NCBI GenBank assembly: GCA_013178295.1
Contig: JABLWW010000005.1
Coordinates: 1-64,000, forward strand
Source: Anaerolineae bacterium
GTDB lineage: Bacteria > Chloroflexota > Anaerolineae > Anaerolineales > Anaerolineaceae
DNA length: 64,000 nt
Direction: 5' to 3'
Part shown: piece by piece, positions 54,493-63,400 of the stretch
How the letters are laid out: the number at the start of each line of letters is the position of its first letter
Position numbering within the stretch: position 1 is the stretch's first letter
Made by a program: the position numbers and the translations under genes
The notes under the pieces: generated by a model
What the model saw: only the letters and a program-made list of their open reading frames with translations
The model's database searches: none
What the model was told of the DNA's origin: nothing

Positions 54493-55759
54493 GCAGAAAT
54501 ATGATGTGGTGGTCATTGGTAGTGGGCCCGGCGGTCTAGCCGCGGCGATTGCTGCCAAAAAGACGGGGTGCGATGATGTTCTGGTGATTGAAAGGGATAT
54601 TGAGCTGGGGGGGATTTTGCTGCAATGTATTCACAATGGGTTTGGGCTGGAAATACTCAAGCAGGACTTGCCCGGGCCAAGTTATGCACAGCGCTTTGTG
54701 TCAGAAGCGCTGGGGCTAGGCGTGGAGACGCTGCTTGATGCGATGGTTCTGGATGTTTCGCCTCAGCGGCGCATTTTTGCTACTAGCCGCAAAGGTGGGC
54801 TTTATGACATTGAAGCGCGTTCCATCGTGCTTGCAATGGGTTGCCGTGAAAGAACTCGCTCCCAGATACGCCTGCCTGGGCCACGCCCTGCGGGAGTTTT
54901 CACGGCAGGCACGGCGCAGCGCTGGGTGAATGTTGAAGGGTATATGCCTGGGAGACGGTTTGTTGTTTTGGGGTCGGGCGATATTGGCATGATCATGGCG
55001 CGCCGTTTGACATTGGAGGGCGCAAAGGTCGAGCGTGTGGTCGAAATTATGCCGTATCTCAATGGGCTGATGCGTAATTATGTCCAGTGTCTGCTGGATT
55101 ACGATATCCCACTACAGCTGAGGCATACGGTCAACCGCATCATTGGAAATCATCGTGTCGAAGCGGTTGAAATTGTGGCGGTTAATGATCGCTGGGAGCC
55201 AATCTCGGGAACGGAAGAGATCGTCCCTTGCGATACCCTACTGCTGTCTGTAGGGTTAATACCGGAAAATGAGCTTTCGCGAAAGGCGGGGGTGTTGCTT
55301 GACCCACTCACCGGAGGTCCCTTTGTGGATGACCATTTCCAGACCAACGTGCCGGGTATATTTGCTGCAGGAAACGTTGTGCATGTGTATGATCTGGTGG
55401 ACTGGGTCACGGAGGCGGGGTATATTGCTGGCAGGAGCGCGGCGGCGTTTGCAATTGAGCTGCGCAGGTGGGAAAACCGCCACATGCCGCTGGTTGCCGG
55501 GGAAAATGTGCGCTATGTGGTGCCGCACGAACTAGACCGTGAGAGTCTGACGATGGGGGCAGTTCGTATCCAGCTTCGTGTAAAGCAGCCGATTGAATCT
55601 CCTGTTGTGGTTGAATTACGTAATGGAGAGGATGTATTGGTGAAAAAAGGCGAACCATACGCACGCCCCGGCGAGATGATTACGTTGACAATCCCTTCAA
55701 AGGTGTATGATCTGGTGCAAAAAGCCTCGGTATTATCTGTTCATGTTGTCCAACGGTAA
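54482..55759 (+). CDS. GlpB-like FAD/NAD(P)-dependent oxidoreductase
   Basis: 425 residues with two nucleotide-binding folds: VVVIGSGPGGLAAAIAA at the start (FAD) and FVVLGSGDIGMIMARRL near 160 (NAD(P)H). A later FAD motif is VPGIFAAGN near 290. No redox-active CxxC pair is seen. It should pass electrons between the GlpA-like subunit and a pyridine nucleotide. Confidence 0.85.
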   Translation: MKIKQKYDVVVIGSGPGGLAAAIAAKKTGCDDVLVIERDIELGGILLQCIHNGFGLEILKQDLPGPSYAQRFVSEALGLGVETLLDAMVLDVSPQRRIFATSRKGGLYDIEARSIVLAMGCRERTRSQIRLPGPRPAGVFTAGTAQRWVNVEGYMPGRRFVVLGSGDIGMIMARRLTLEGAKVERVVEIMPYLNGLMRNYVQCLLDYDIPLQLRHTVNRIIGNHRVEAVEIVAVNDRWEPISGTEEIVPCDTLLLSVGLIPENELSRKAGVLLDPLTGGPFVDDHFQTNVPGIFAAGNVVHVYDLVDWVTEAGYIAGRSAAAFAIELRRWENRHMPLVAGENVRYVVPHELDRESLTMGAVRIQLRVKQPIESPVVVELRNGEDVLVKKGEPYARPGEMITLTIPSKVYDLVQKASVLSVHVVQR

Positions 55760-55769
55760 GGAGATAAAC

Positions 55770-56126
55770 ATGCGCACCACAGAAAATGTGATTTGTATTA
55801 CCTGCCCCAAAGGGTGCACTCTTGAAGTTTTAAAAGACGGCGAGAGTATTTTGGAAATCAGGCAGGGGTGTAAAAAAGGGCATAGCTATGTACAGCAGGA
55901 GTTAACTGATCCGCGGCGTATGGTCGCATCTACAGTGAAAATACGGGGCGCATTGCATCCCTTGTTGCCTGTGTACACTTTGGCTCCCTTTCCAAAGGGG
56001 AAAATCCTCGAACTGATGAAAGCGTTGAGAGCGATGCAAGTGGATTCACCTGTCAAGACCGGGCAGGTTGTTTTGCCCAATGCGCTTGATACAGGAATTG
56101 ACATCATTGCCAGCCGCGATATGTAG
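55770..56126 (+). CDS. DUF1667 protein
   Basis: 118 residues with four cysteines near the N-terminus: ICITCPKGC and GCKKG, then QQELTDPRRM. This is the DUF1667 pattern, probably an iron-sulfur or metal-binding subunit, found after GlpA/GlpB-like pairs. The ATG at 55770 has AAGGAG seven bases before. Confidence 0.85.
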   Translation: MRTTENVICITCPKGCTLEVLKDGESILEIRQGCKKGHSYVQQELTDPRRMVASTVKIRGALHPLLPVYTLAPFPKGKILELMKALRAMQVDSPVKTGQVVLPNALDTGIDIIASRDM

Positions 56127-56177
56127 GCAACCCTTTTGGCGAGGTGCTCGCTGGTTGCTAGAAGAAAAGAAGCGATC

Positions 56178-56206
56178 TTGAAACCCCTACATAATTAGGG
56201 TACTAT
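56178..56206 (+). promoter_or_regulatory. Promoter of the DivIC-like gene, leaderless
   Basis: TTGAAA (56178-56183), 17 bases, TACTAT (56201-56206). The expected start is at about 56213, the A of the ATG; no ribosome site precedes it. Confidence 0.65.
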
Positions 56207-56212
56207 AAAGTT

Positions 56213-56596
56213 ATGAAAAATCTGCTGGAAAGGGTCAATAAGAGACGCCTTATTGCTATTGTGGGTCTCTTTGTGTTTATTGTTTTGCTGATGGACTTGA
56301 ATGCCAGGATTTCAGAGTACCTGGATGTGGTTTCGGAGCGCGATAAGATTCAGACCCAGGTAGCAGATCTGTGGCAGACGCAGCAGATTCTGCGAACGCA
56401 AATCGCTTATGCTACATCTGAAATGGCAGTAGAGGAGTGGGCGCGCGAGGAGGGGTATCTGGTTCGACCAGGGGATATCCGTGTTGTGCCTTTGCAAGCG
56501 CATCTGGTTACCCCGACCCCTCAGAGCACTGTGATTCCCACACCTGTTCTGGCTGAAAACTGGGAAATTTGGAAAGAAGTTTTTTTTGGCGATTAA
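56213..56596 (+). CDS. DivIC/FtsB-like septum protein
   Basis: 127 residues with one membrane span (about 13-31), a coiled coil (about 34-70), and a short C-terminal EEWAREEGYLVRPGDIRVV, the usual end of the DivIC/FtsB family. The rest is a Pro/Thr-rich tail. It probably acts in divisome assembly. It is alone; no other division gene is nearby. Confidence 0.75.
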   Translation: MKNLLERVNKRRLIAIVGLFVFIVLLMDLNARISEYLDVVSERDKIQTQVADLWQTQQILRTQIAYATSEMAVEEWAREEGYLVRPGDIRVVPLQAHLVTPTPQSTVIPTPVLAENWEIWKEVFFGD

Positions 56597-56600
56597 CCTG

Positions 56601-57077
56601 TCATGCTTGGGGTGGTGGGGAGGATTTATATTTAACCAGTGTGAGGGTGTTGCCTTCTGATGGGGATGTTGCGAAGGAGACCTCATCCATGATTTTGTAG
56701 ATAAAATACAGCCCCAGCCCTTGCTTCTTTTTGCGCTTGTATTTCTTGAGGGGGATAGTATCTTTGGGTATCCTGAATTTTTCTGGTTTGAAGGGTTTGC
56801 CATTATCCTGGAGAATGATCACCAGCCTGTCTTCTTCGAGATGGCAGGTGCAACAGATTTCCCCGATATCCTCACCGCCATAGGCATGCTCAATAATATT
56901 TGAGCAGGCTTCATCCACAGCGGTTTCAACGGAATACGTGGTACAACTATCAAAACCCGCCTGGGCACAGGCACAGCGGATGAATTCAGCTATTTTCGTC
57001 AGGCTTTCATAGCGCCCTGGAAATCTTTGGGAAGCGCTTACCTCTACCACAATGGTTTTAGAAATACCCCACTGCAC
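56601..57077 (-). CDS. RsbW-like anti-sigma factor/ATPase
   Basis: 158 residues with a GHKL (HATPase) domain: VDEACSNIIEHAYGG (N-box), IILQDNGKPF (G1) and KQGLGLYFIYKIMD (G2). Such proteins bind a sigma factor or act as a kinase of STAS proteins. GTG start at 57077 overlaps the STAS gene by 20 bases. The protein has four cysteines in the middle, CTCHLEE among them. No sigma factor gene lies nearby. Confidence 0.85.
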   Translation of the reverse strand: MQWGISKTIVVEVSASQRFPGRYESLTKIAEFIRCACAQAGFDSCTTYSVETAVDEACSNIIEHAYGGEDIGEICCTCHLEEDRLVIILQDNGKPFKPEKFRIPKDTIPLKKYKRKKKQGLGLYFIYKIMDEVSFATSPSEGNTLTLVKYKSSPPPQA

Positions 57078-57393
57078 TTAGAGTGTCGTTGAAGATTTTG
57101 AACAGTTCAGTGAATCCCACCAGGTCTAATGTAGAGCGAATGTTTTCTGGTATTTGTGCCAGCACAAGTTCCCCACGGTTGTAACGTTTGCAGTTTTTTT
57201 GCGTGTTGACCAGGACACGTAAGCCTGCGCTAGAGATGAAAGAAACATTGCAACAATCGAGGATAATTTTGTAGCGACCAGCGGCGGTAATTGCTTCTAG
57301 AGCTTCAGCGAGCTGGGGCGCTGTTGCACTGTCAATACGTCCTTCAACACTGATGAGGTCACAACGCTTAAATTGTTTTTGGGTAATGTTCAT
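57058..57393 (-). CDS. STAS anti-anti-sigma factor
   Basis: 111 residues. LISVEGRIDSATAPQL opens the STAS fold, and the phosphorylatable serine lies in NVSFISSAGLRVLV near residue 60. It would be regulated by the RsbW-like protein encoded next. ATG 57393 begins the domain; a 14-residue longer reading is rejected. Confidence 0.88.
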   Translation of the reverse strand: MNITQKQFKRCDLISVEGRIDSATAPQLAEALEAITAAGRYKIILDCCNVSFISSAGLRVLVNTQKNCKRYNRGELVLAQIPENIRSTLDLVGFTELFKIFNDTLSAVGYF

Positions 57394-57447
57394 TGGCTGG
57401 TATTCCGTTCTGTTATGAAAAAATTCATACCGCACTTGCCGGGTGAA

Positions 57448-57456
57448 ATTATATCA
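57448..57456 (-). promoter_or_regulatory. Extended -10 promoter for the STAS/RsbW pair
   Basis: TGaTATAAT on the minus strand, in the 65-base gap between panC and the STAS gene; expected start near 57441. Confidence 0.5.
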
Positions 57457-57458
57457 CG

Positions 57459-58310
57459 TCAGCCCGCGACGGGTGCGACCGTGAGTTCAATGTTATCAAT
57501 GAGACGCGTATCTCCCGTTTGTATAGCAATCAGCAGCAATGCCTGATCGGTGATGGTGTCCATGGGAAGAAAGGTCTTTGGATCTACACAGGCAGCGTAT
57601 TGCAGGATTACGCCGGTTTGCTGTTCCACAGTATGCTGAACGATTTCAACGAGGGGCGCGGTTTGTCTTTCGCCTTGTTCAAAGAGCTGCCGCGCAAGAT
57701 CAAGAGCCTGCACCATCACTTTGGCTGCGCTCCTTTGCTCTTGGGTGAGGTAGCAGTTCCTGCTGGACATTGCCAAACCGTCTTTCTCGCGAACGGTGGG
57801 GCAGACGACAATGTCTATGGGAAAGTTTAAATCTTCTGTCATTTGACAAATGATCGCCGCCTGTTGGGCATCTTTTTGTCCAAAGTAAGCTTTTTGTGGT
57901 TGTACACAGTTGAAAAGTTTTGCCACGATTGTGGCTACGCCGCGAAAGTGTCCCGGGCGTAGCGCACCTTCAAGCGGCTGGCTCAGCTTTTCAACGTCAA
58001 TCCAGGTTTGGTAACCAGGTGGGTACATACAGGCGTTGGTGGGTGTCCACAGCAAATCCACACCGGCTTTCTCAAGCAGAGCTATATCTCCCTCCAGGTT
58101 CCTGGGATACTTTTCGAAATCTTCGTGAGGTCCAAACTGGGATGGGTTGACATAAATGCTTACAACCACACTGCGACATTCGCTTTTTGCCCGCCGCACC
58201 AGGGAAATATGACCTTCGTGCAGGTAACCCATCGTTGGGACAAATCCGACAGGCTCGCACAATTTTTTTCTGGCTTTTCTAAGGTCAGTAAGGGAAGAAA
58301 CTGTGATCAT
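57459..58310 (-). CDS. panC: Pantoate--beta-alanine ligase
   Basis: Last step of pantothenate synthesis. FVPTMGYLHEGHISLVR (HIGH-type ATP site) near residue 23, VSIYVNPSQFGPHEDFEKYP near 50, and YFGQKDAQQ near 142 are all present. 283 residues. It overlaps panE by four bases. Confidence 0.96.
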   Translation of the reverse strand: MITVSSLTDLRKARKKLCEPVGFVPTMGYLHEGHISLVRRAKSECRSVVVSIYVNPSQFGPHEDFEKYPRNLEGDIALLEKAGVDLLWTPTNACMYPPGYQTWIDVEKLSQPLEGALRPGHFRGVATIVAKLFNCVQPQKAYFGQKDAQQAAIICQMTEDLNFPIDIVVCPTVREKDGLAMSSRNCYLTQEQRSAAKVMVQALDLARQLFEQGERQTAPLVEIVQHTVEQQTGVILQYAACVDPKTFLPMDTITDQALLLIAIQTGDTRLIDNIELTVAPVAG

Positions 58311-59233
58311 TTTTCCTGTTTTTTAGCCTCCAAAAGGGCTTTGAACATCAGCAGGACAGTTTGATTAACTGGTGTGGGAACACCGTATTGTGTGCCGTAG
58401 CGGATAACGGCACCGTTGATGGAGTCGATTTCACTGATTGCGCCGCGCCTGAAATCCTGGTACATGGAGGGATAGTTCCCAGCGGTGGCGCGGATCACTC
58501 TTTCTACGTTCGCAAAGGGGTCAGCGTGCGGGAGGGTAATCTTTGCGGCGCGGGCGACATTGGCAGCTTCCTGCACGATCATTTTCATTAGCTCACTGGC
58601 AAAAGAGTTGGTCAGCAGCTGACCGTTGGGTATTTGCATGATAGCCGTCAGCGGGTTGACGGCAGCATTGATGATGAGTTTTCCCCATTGCAATACTCGG
58701 ATGTCAGGTTCAAATTGTATGGTGAAACCAGCCTTTTGTAAGGCGGTAGTCAGCTCTTCCAAACGTTGGTCTTGGGGGAGAATCACCTCGCCGCGTTCAT
58801 GTGCTCGAATGACGCCTGGCTCCAAGAGCGTGGCACCCAGGGTAGTAACTCCCGCACAGGTGCGTTTTTGCCCAATACTTGCTGCCAGGATTTCATCGTT
58901 CCCTAACCCATTTTGTAGCGTTAGTGCGATGCCAGAGGCGGGAAGGCAGATTTTTAGTTGTTGGGCTGCCCAGTCGGTTTGCCAGGACTTTAGCAGGACA
59001 AGCGCAAGGTGAATATCATGGCAGTTTTCGGGATTGGAGATGGTTTCAATCCCCTTGACGTTGAGCTTTTGTTTGTCTGTGATCATGGTGATGCCGTTTC
59101 TGCGAATTGCCTGCAGCCCTTCGTCCCATGTGTCGAGCATGATGACAGACATTCCTGCTGCTCGCAGACGGGCGGCGAACAAACAAGCCATTGCGCCGCA
59201 GCCAAGGACAAGAAAAGGTTTTTCGCTGGTCAC
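58307..59233 (-). CDS. panE: 2-Dehydropantoate 2-reductase
   Basis: NADPH-dependent reduction of ketopantoate. The N-terminal VLGCGAMACLFAARL is the nucleotide site; the catalytic lysine region is WGKLIINAAVNPLTA near 178. 308 residues. Overlaps panB and panC by four bases each. Confidence 0.94.
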   Translation of the reverse strand: MTSEKPFLVLGCGAMACLFAARLRAAGMSVIMLDTWDEGLQAIRRNGITMITDKQKLNVKGIETISNPENCHDIHLALVLLKSWQTDWAAQQLKICLPASGIALTLQNGLGNDEILAASIGQKRTCAGVTTLGATLLEPGVIRAHERGEVILPQDQRLEELTTALQKAGFTIQFEPDIRVLQWGKLIINAAVNPLTAIMQIPNGQLLTNSFASELMKMIVQEAANVARAAKITLPHADPFANVERVIRATAGNYPSMYQDFRRGAISEIDSINGAVIRYGTQYGVPTPVNQTVLLMFKALLEAKKQEK

Positions 59234-60096
59234 TTTTCTACTAGCTTGATAAATTCTTGCCAGGCTTCTTCGCTCATCTCGAAGGAGTGTTCAGCATCTG
59301 GAAATGAGCGGCTTTCCACTTCGTTTTTGTAATCTGTCAACGCCTGATGAATAATGCTGCTGAGGTCAGCAAACCTTTTTACGAATTTGGGTTTGAAGCG
59401 GTCAAAAAGCCCAAGCATATCATGATACACAAGTACCTGCCCATCGCATCCGTTACCAGCACCAATGCCGATGGTGGGAATTTCCAAACGGCTTGAGATC
59501 AAGGAAGCCACGCGATCAGGTATTGACTCAAGCACAATGCTGAAACAACCGGCAGCCTGGAGAGCAAGGGCATCCTCCAGCAGATTCAGGGCGGCCCTGG
59601 CAGTTTTGCCCTGTGTGCGGAAACCGCCGAGCTGATGGACGCTTTGCGGTGTTAGACCGATGTGTCCCATAACCGGAATTCCAGTTTGAACAATGGCGCG
59701 TATTGTTTCGCTTCGTTCAGCCCCGCCTTCCAGTTTTACAGCGTCCATATTTGCTTCCTGCAAAAAGCGCCCGGCGTTGTATACAGCGTCTGAGATGGAG
59801 ATTTGATAGGACAGGAATGGCATATCGGCAATCAGCAGGGCGCGGCTGGCTCCGCGGGCAACAGCCTTACAGTGATGAAGCATGATGTCCATAGTTACTG
59901 GCAGGGTTGTTTCATGCCCCAGCACGACCATGCCCAGCGAGTCGCCGACTAAAATACTGTCTATGCCCGCCCTGTCAACCAGAGAGGCAGCGTTGTAATC
60001 ATAAGCAGTTACCATCGTAATTGGCTGATGGTTCTCTTTTTTTTGTCGAAAAGTCAGAGTGGTGACTTTTTTCTGCTCTCCTGAAACAGAGGACAT
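59230..60096 (-). CDS. panB: 3-Methyl-2-oxobutanoate hydroxymethyltransferase
   Basis: First step of the pantothenate branch. Typical motifs: MVTAYDYNAASLVDRAGID, LVGDSLGMVVLGHETTLPV and GAGNGCDGQVLVYHDMLGL. ATG 60096 is used, giving 288 residues; a 16-residue extension upstream is possible but lacks a ribosome site. It is the first gene of panB-panE-panC. No panD is seen. Confidence 0.95.
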   Translation of the reverse strand: MSSVSGEQKKVTTLTFRQKKENHQPITMVTAYDYNAASLVDRAGIDSILVGDSLGMVVLGHETTLPVTMDIMLHHCKAVARGASRALLIADMPFLSYQISISDAVYNAGRFLQEANMDAVKLEGGAERSETIRAIVQTGIPVMGHIGLTPQSVHQLGGFRTQGKTARAALNLLEDALALQAAGCFSIVLESIPDRVASLISSRLEIPTIGIGAGNGCDGQVLVYHDMLGLFDRFKPKFVKRFADLSSIIHQALTDYKNEVESRSFPDAEHSFEMSEEAWQEFIKLVEK

Positions 60097-60148
60097 TATC
60101 TTTTCCGTATGCTCGAAACAGATGTTTTGGCAAGCAAAGGGCAAGTAT

Positions 60149-61465
60149 TTAGTCGCAATGGTTATTTATTCCGCGCCCGATGCCAAAGTATTTGAAGCCC
60201 ATACAACGTAAGCGGTCGGGTTCCCAGAGGTTGCGCCCATCCATAATGACGGGCTGGCGCATGAGTTGGTATATCCGCTCAAAGTCAAGTTGTTTAAATT
60301 CGTTCCATTCAGTTGCCAGGACAAGTGCATCGGCGCCTTCGGCTGTCTCATAAGGGTTTTCGCAGAGGGTAACTTGTTTGAGAACTTCCCTGGCGTTTGG
60401 CATTGCCTGAGGATCATAAGCCCGAATGATCGCCCCTTCGTTTTGGAGCAGATGTATTACTTCTAGTGCTGGCGCTTCACGGATGTCATCAGTATTTGGC
60501 TTGAAGGAAATACCCAAAATGCCGATCACTTTGTCGTTGAGGTTTCCGAGTGCCCTTCGCAAAGTAAAGATGACCTTGCGCCGCTGGTTGCGGTTGATGT
60601 CCATGACAGCCTGCAACAGCTGCGGGTGGGTGCCGTGGAGAACCGCCATGTGTGCCAGCGCTTTTACATCTTTTGGAAAACATGATCCGCCCCAGCCAAG
60701 CCCAGCATCCAGGAAGTGATGCCCGATACGTTTGTCATAACCCATTCCCAGAGCAACTTCGCGGATATCAGCACCCATCTCCTCACATATATTGGCAATT
60801 TCGTTGATAAAAGACACCTTGGTAGCCAGAAAGGCATTTGAGGCGTATTTGATCATCTCCGCTGTTCTGAGATCGGTAATCAAGATGGGGCAGCGCAGGG
60901 TGAGGTACAACTTGGCAACTTTGTTTGCCGCCTCACGATCGGTAGAGCCCAGCACAACACGGTCAGGTTGCATGAAGTCGGCAATGGCTGACCCTTCGCG
61001 TAGGAACTCGGGGTTAGAGACGACGCTGAAATCAAGCGGTTTGCCCGCCCGTCGTTTTTTGATAATATCAGCAACCCAATCGCCGGTACCTACAGGGACG
61101 GTAGATTTGTTGATGACGATGATAGGGTCATTGACGACATCAGCGATTGACTCGGCAACTGCCCGCACATATTGCAAATCTGCCTCACCATCCACACCGG
61201 AAGGGGTGCCAACGGCAATAAACACGAATTCGGCGCCGTCAAGTGCCTCTTGATAGGAGGTGGTAAAAGAAAGCCGCCCGGCTTTGCTGTTATTAATCAC
61301 CATCTGCTCCAAACCGGGCTCATAGATGGGCATGATGCCCTCTTTTAACTTCGAGATGCGCTCAGGAGAAATATCCAGACAGGTTACGGTGTTACCAAGA
61401 TCAGCAAAGCATGTGCCGGTTACCAGCCCCACGTAACCTGTTCCAATGAAAACCAATTTGCTCAT
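60149..61465 (-). CDS. ugd: UDP-glucose 6-dehydrogenase
   Basis: Oxidises UDP-glucose to UDP-glucuronate, a precursor of acidic glycans. [19 protein letters not shown] binds NAD, and the catalytic cysteine is in GGSCFPKD near residue 262; [17 protein letters not shown] is typical. 438 residues. AGGAGG lies 10 bases before ATG. A related GDP-mannose enzyme is less likely from these motifs. Confidence 0.92.
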   Translation of the reverse strand: MSKLVFIGTGYVGLVTGTCFADLGNTVTCLDISPERISKLKEGIMPIYEPGLEQMVINNSKAGRLSFTTSYQEALDGAEFVFIAVGTPSGVDGEADLQYVRAVAESIADVVNDPIIVINKSTVPVGTGDWVADIIKKRRAGKPLDFSVVSNPEFLREGSAIADFMQPDRVVLGSTDREAANKVAKLYLTLRCPILITDLRTAEMIKYASNAFLATKVSFINEIANICEEMGADIREVALGMGYDKRIGHHFLDAGLGWGGSCFPKDVKALAHMAVLHGTHPQLLQAVMDINRNQRRKVIFTLRRALGNLNDKVIGILGISFKPNTDDIREAPALEVIHLLQNEGAIIRAYDPQAMPNAREVLKQVTLCENPYETAEGADALVLATEWNEFKQLDFERIYQLMRQPVIMDGRNLWEPDRLRCMGFKYFGIGRGINNHCD

Positions 61466-61632
61466 AAATTTATTTTTTCCTCCTAGTAAATTATATTACA
61501 GTTTCATGGAATGGTACGCTTTTTATCTGTGGTTTGAGGAAATGACTGATGTTAAAAGATGCTCGTGAGCTTTCTGGCTATAGTGATAGAATTAGGAAAG
61601 ATTTCTGCTTCTCAAGTAGGGAAAATGTTGAC

Positions 61633-62520
61633 ATGACAGCAACAGTTATCAATGGCAGGATGATTGCCGCTTCGATCCGCTCAGAGGTTGCCGCGGAGGT
61701 TCACATTTTGCTGGACAATGGTTACCCAAAGCCCGGACTGGCAACGGTGCTGGTTGGGGAAAACCCCGCTTCAAAGGTGCATGTCCAGGCAAAGCATAGA
61801 GCCTGTCAGGAAGTTGGCATCGAGTCGTTTGGATATGAACTACCTGCAACGGCTTCTCAACAGGAGGTTGAAGCACTGGTTAAAAGGTTGAATGAAGATC
61901 CGAGAGTGCATGGCATTCTGGTGCAAATGCCGTTGCCTTCTGGGATTGATGAAGAACGTGTGCTCAATGGTATTCGTGTTGAAAAGGATGTAGATGGCTT
62001 TCACCCATTGAATATTGGGCGGCTGGCGCAAAAGGGGAGGGAGCCTTTGTTTGTCCCATGCACGCCAGCAGGGGTAATGTATCTCTTAAGGCACGCAATT
62101 GGCGATTTGCAGGGAAAGAGGGCTGTTGTGATTGGCAGGTCGAATATTGTCGGGATGCCACTGGCACTGATGCTGTTACGTGCCAATGTCACGGTGACGG
62201 TTTGTCATTCGTACACGCGGCGGCTGGAGGAACATACTCGAATGGCGGATGTCCTCGTTTCTGCTATGGGAAAGCCTGCGGCTGTGCGCGGCGATTGGAT
62301 TAAGCCCGGGGCGGTTGTGATTGACGTGGGTTTTAGTCGCGTGGAGGATTTGAGCCAGAAAAGAGGTTACCGCTTGGTGGGGGATGTGGCTTTTGAAGAA
62401 GTAGCCCGTGTTGCTGGATATATCACGCCGGTGCCTGGTGGCGTGGGTCCAATGACGATTGCCATGTTGCTCAAGAATACGGTCAGGGCGGCGAAAATTC
62501 TTGGTCATAATGGCGAGTGA
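61633..62520 (+). CDS. folD: Bifunctional methylenetetrahydrofolate dehydrogenase/cyclohydrolase
   Basis: One-carbon metabolism, with NADP. Motifs: LATVLVGENPASKVHVQAK near residue 40, VHGILVQMPLPSGID near 90, GRSNIVGMPLALML near 165 and TPVPGGVGPMTIAML near 265. The position usually Tyr in SxxYV-x3-K is His here (SKVHVQAK), with the lysine kept. 295 residues. ATG 61633 is used. Confidence 0.95.
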   Translation: MTATVINGRMIAASIRSEVAAEVHILLDNGYPKPGLATVLVGENPASKVHVQAKHRACQEVGIESFGYELPATASQQEVEALVKRLNEDPRVHGILVQMPLPSGIDEERVLNGIRVEKDVDGFHPLNIGRLAQKGREPLFVPCTPAGVMYLLRHAIGDLQGKRAVVIGRSNIVGMPLALMLLRANVTVTVCHSYTRRLEEHTRMADVLVSAMGKPAAVRGDWIKPGAVVIDVGFSRVEDLSQKRGYRLVGDVAFEEVARVAGYITPVPGGVGPMTIAMLLKNTVRAAKILGHNGE

Positions 62521-62538
62521 AATTCGCCAAAAAGTTTA

Positions 62539-62553
62539 ATTTGTCGGACAATT
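62539..62553. promoter_or_regulatory. Upstream GntR operator (O1)
   Basis: ATTTGTCGGACAATT, a near-palindrome with one mismatch per arm. It overlaps the first two bases of the -35. Confidence 0.65.
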
Positions 62554-62580
62554 GACAAAAGTTAAGGAGTCTGTTAAACT
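62552..62580 (+). promoter_or_regulatory. Promoter of the GntR regulator
   Basis: TTGACA (62552-62557), 17 bases, TAAACT (62575-62580). Expected start near 62587, inside O2; 15 bases before ATG. Confidence 0.7.
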
Positions 62581-62583
62581 GTA

Positions 62584-62598
62584 ATTTGTCAGACAAAT
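62584..62598. promoter_or_regulatory. Downstream GntR operator (O2)
   Basis: ATTTGTCaGACAAAT, a perfect palindrome covering the start of transcription. Its centre is 45 bases from that of O1. Confidence 0.7.
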
Positions 62599-62601
62599 AC
62601 G

Positions 62602-63330
62602 ATGGCTTCTGAGAACACTCCGTTTTCCCGATTACAAATAGAACTGGCGAACCTGATTGCGAGAACATCAGCGGGTGAGCGGTTACCCAGCGAACCTAAG
62701 CTGGCAAGCATGCTGGGGGTTTCGCGCGCAACACTGCGTGAGGCGATGCGCACTTTTGAGGGGCAGGGCTTGATTCGCAGAAAGCAGGGGCAGGGGACGT
62801 TTGTGGTTGGACGCCCCAAGGTGATTGAAAGCGGGCTGGAGGTGCTGGAGAGTATTGAAACGCTGGCGCGCAAGATTGACCTGAAAGTGTCCATGGGCGA
62901 AGTCAAAGTGGAGATGATCAAAACGGACATGGAACAGGCGCAAGCGTTGGGGGTTACTGAAGGGGTGCAGGTTATCCGGGTAGATCGGGTGATTTATGCT
63001 GAGAATCGCCCGGTTGCTAGATTGGTGGATGTGCTTCCCTGCGACGTTATTCTTCCGGAGGAACTGAAGCAGGACTTTACAGGTTCTGTACTGGATTTTC
63101 TGTTGCGGCGTGGGGTGCCTGCTCTGTCTAATTCTCGAACAGAAATACGGGCTGTGGCAGCATCGCCTGAGGTGGCGCGTGCGCTTCAAATACAGCGCGG
63201 TGATGTTTTGTTACAATTCATTGCCAGACTATTTGACGTTTCGGGGAGGGTGGTTGACTATTCTCTGAGCTACTTTTTACCTGGCTATTTTCGTTTTCAT
63301 GTCATTCGAAAACTTGAGAAGGATACTTAG
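62602..63330 (+). CDS. GntR/HutC-type transcriptional regulator
   Basis: 242 residues. Winged helix of the GntR family (about 5-70): ERLPSEPKLASMLGVSRATLREAMR, then GLIRRKQGQGTFV. The C-terminal UTRA-like effector domain (about 95-240) contains VIRVDRVIYAENRPVARLVDVLP. Two palindromes frame its promoter, so it probably represses itself. pyrB is next, and folD before; the effector is unknown. Confidence 0.9.
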   Translation: MASENTPFSRLQIELANLIARTSAGERLPSEPKLASMLGVSRATLREAMRTFEGQGLIRRKQGQGTFVVGRPKVIESGLEVLESIETLARKIDLKVSMGEVKVEMIKTDMEQAQALGVTEGVQVIRVDRVIYAENRPVARLVDVLPCDVILPEELKQDFTGSVLDFLLRRGVPALSNSRTEIRAVAASPEVARALQIQRGDVLLQFIARLFDVSGRVVDYSLSYFLPGYFRFHVIRKLEKDT

Positions 63331-63400
63331 GAATTGTGCTCAACGAAGCGTGTGGCGGCTTCGCGATAAATCTCTCATATAAAAAACAGGAGGTATGATC

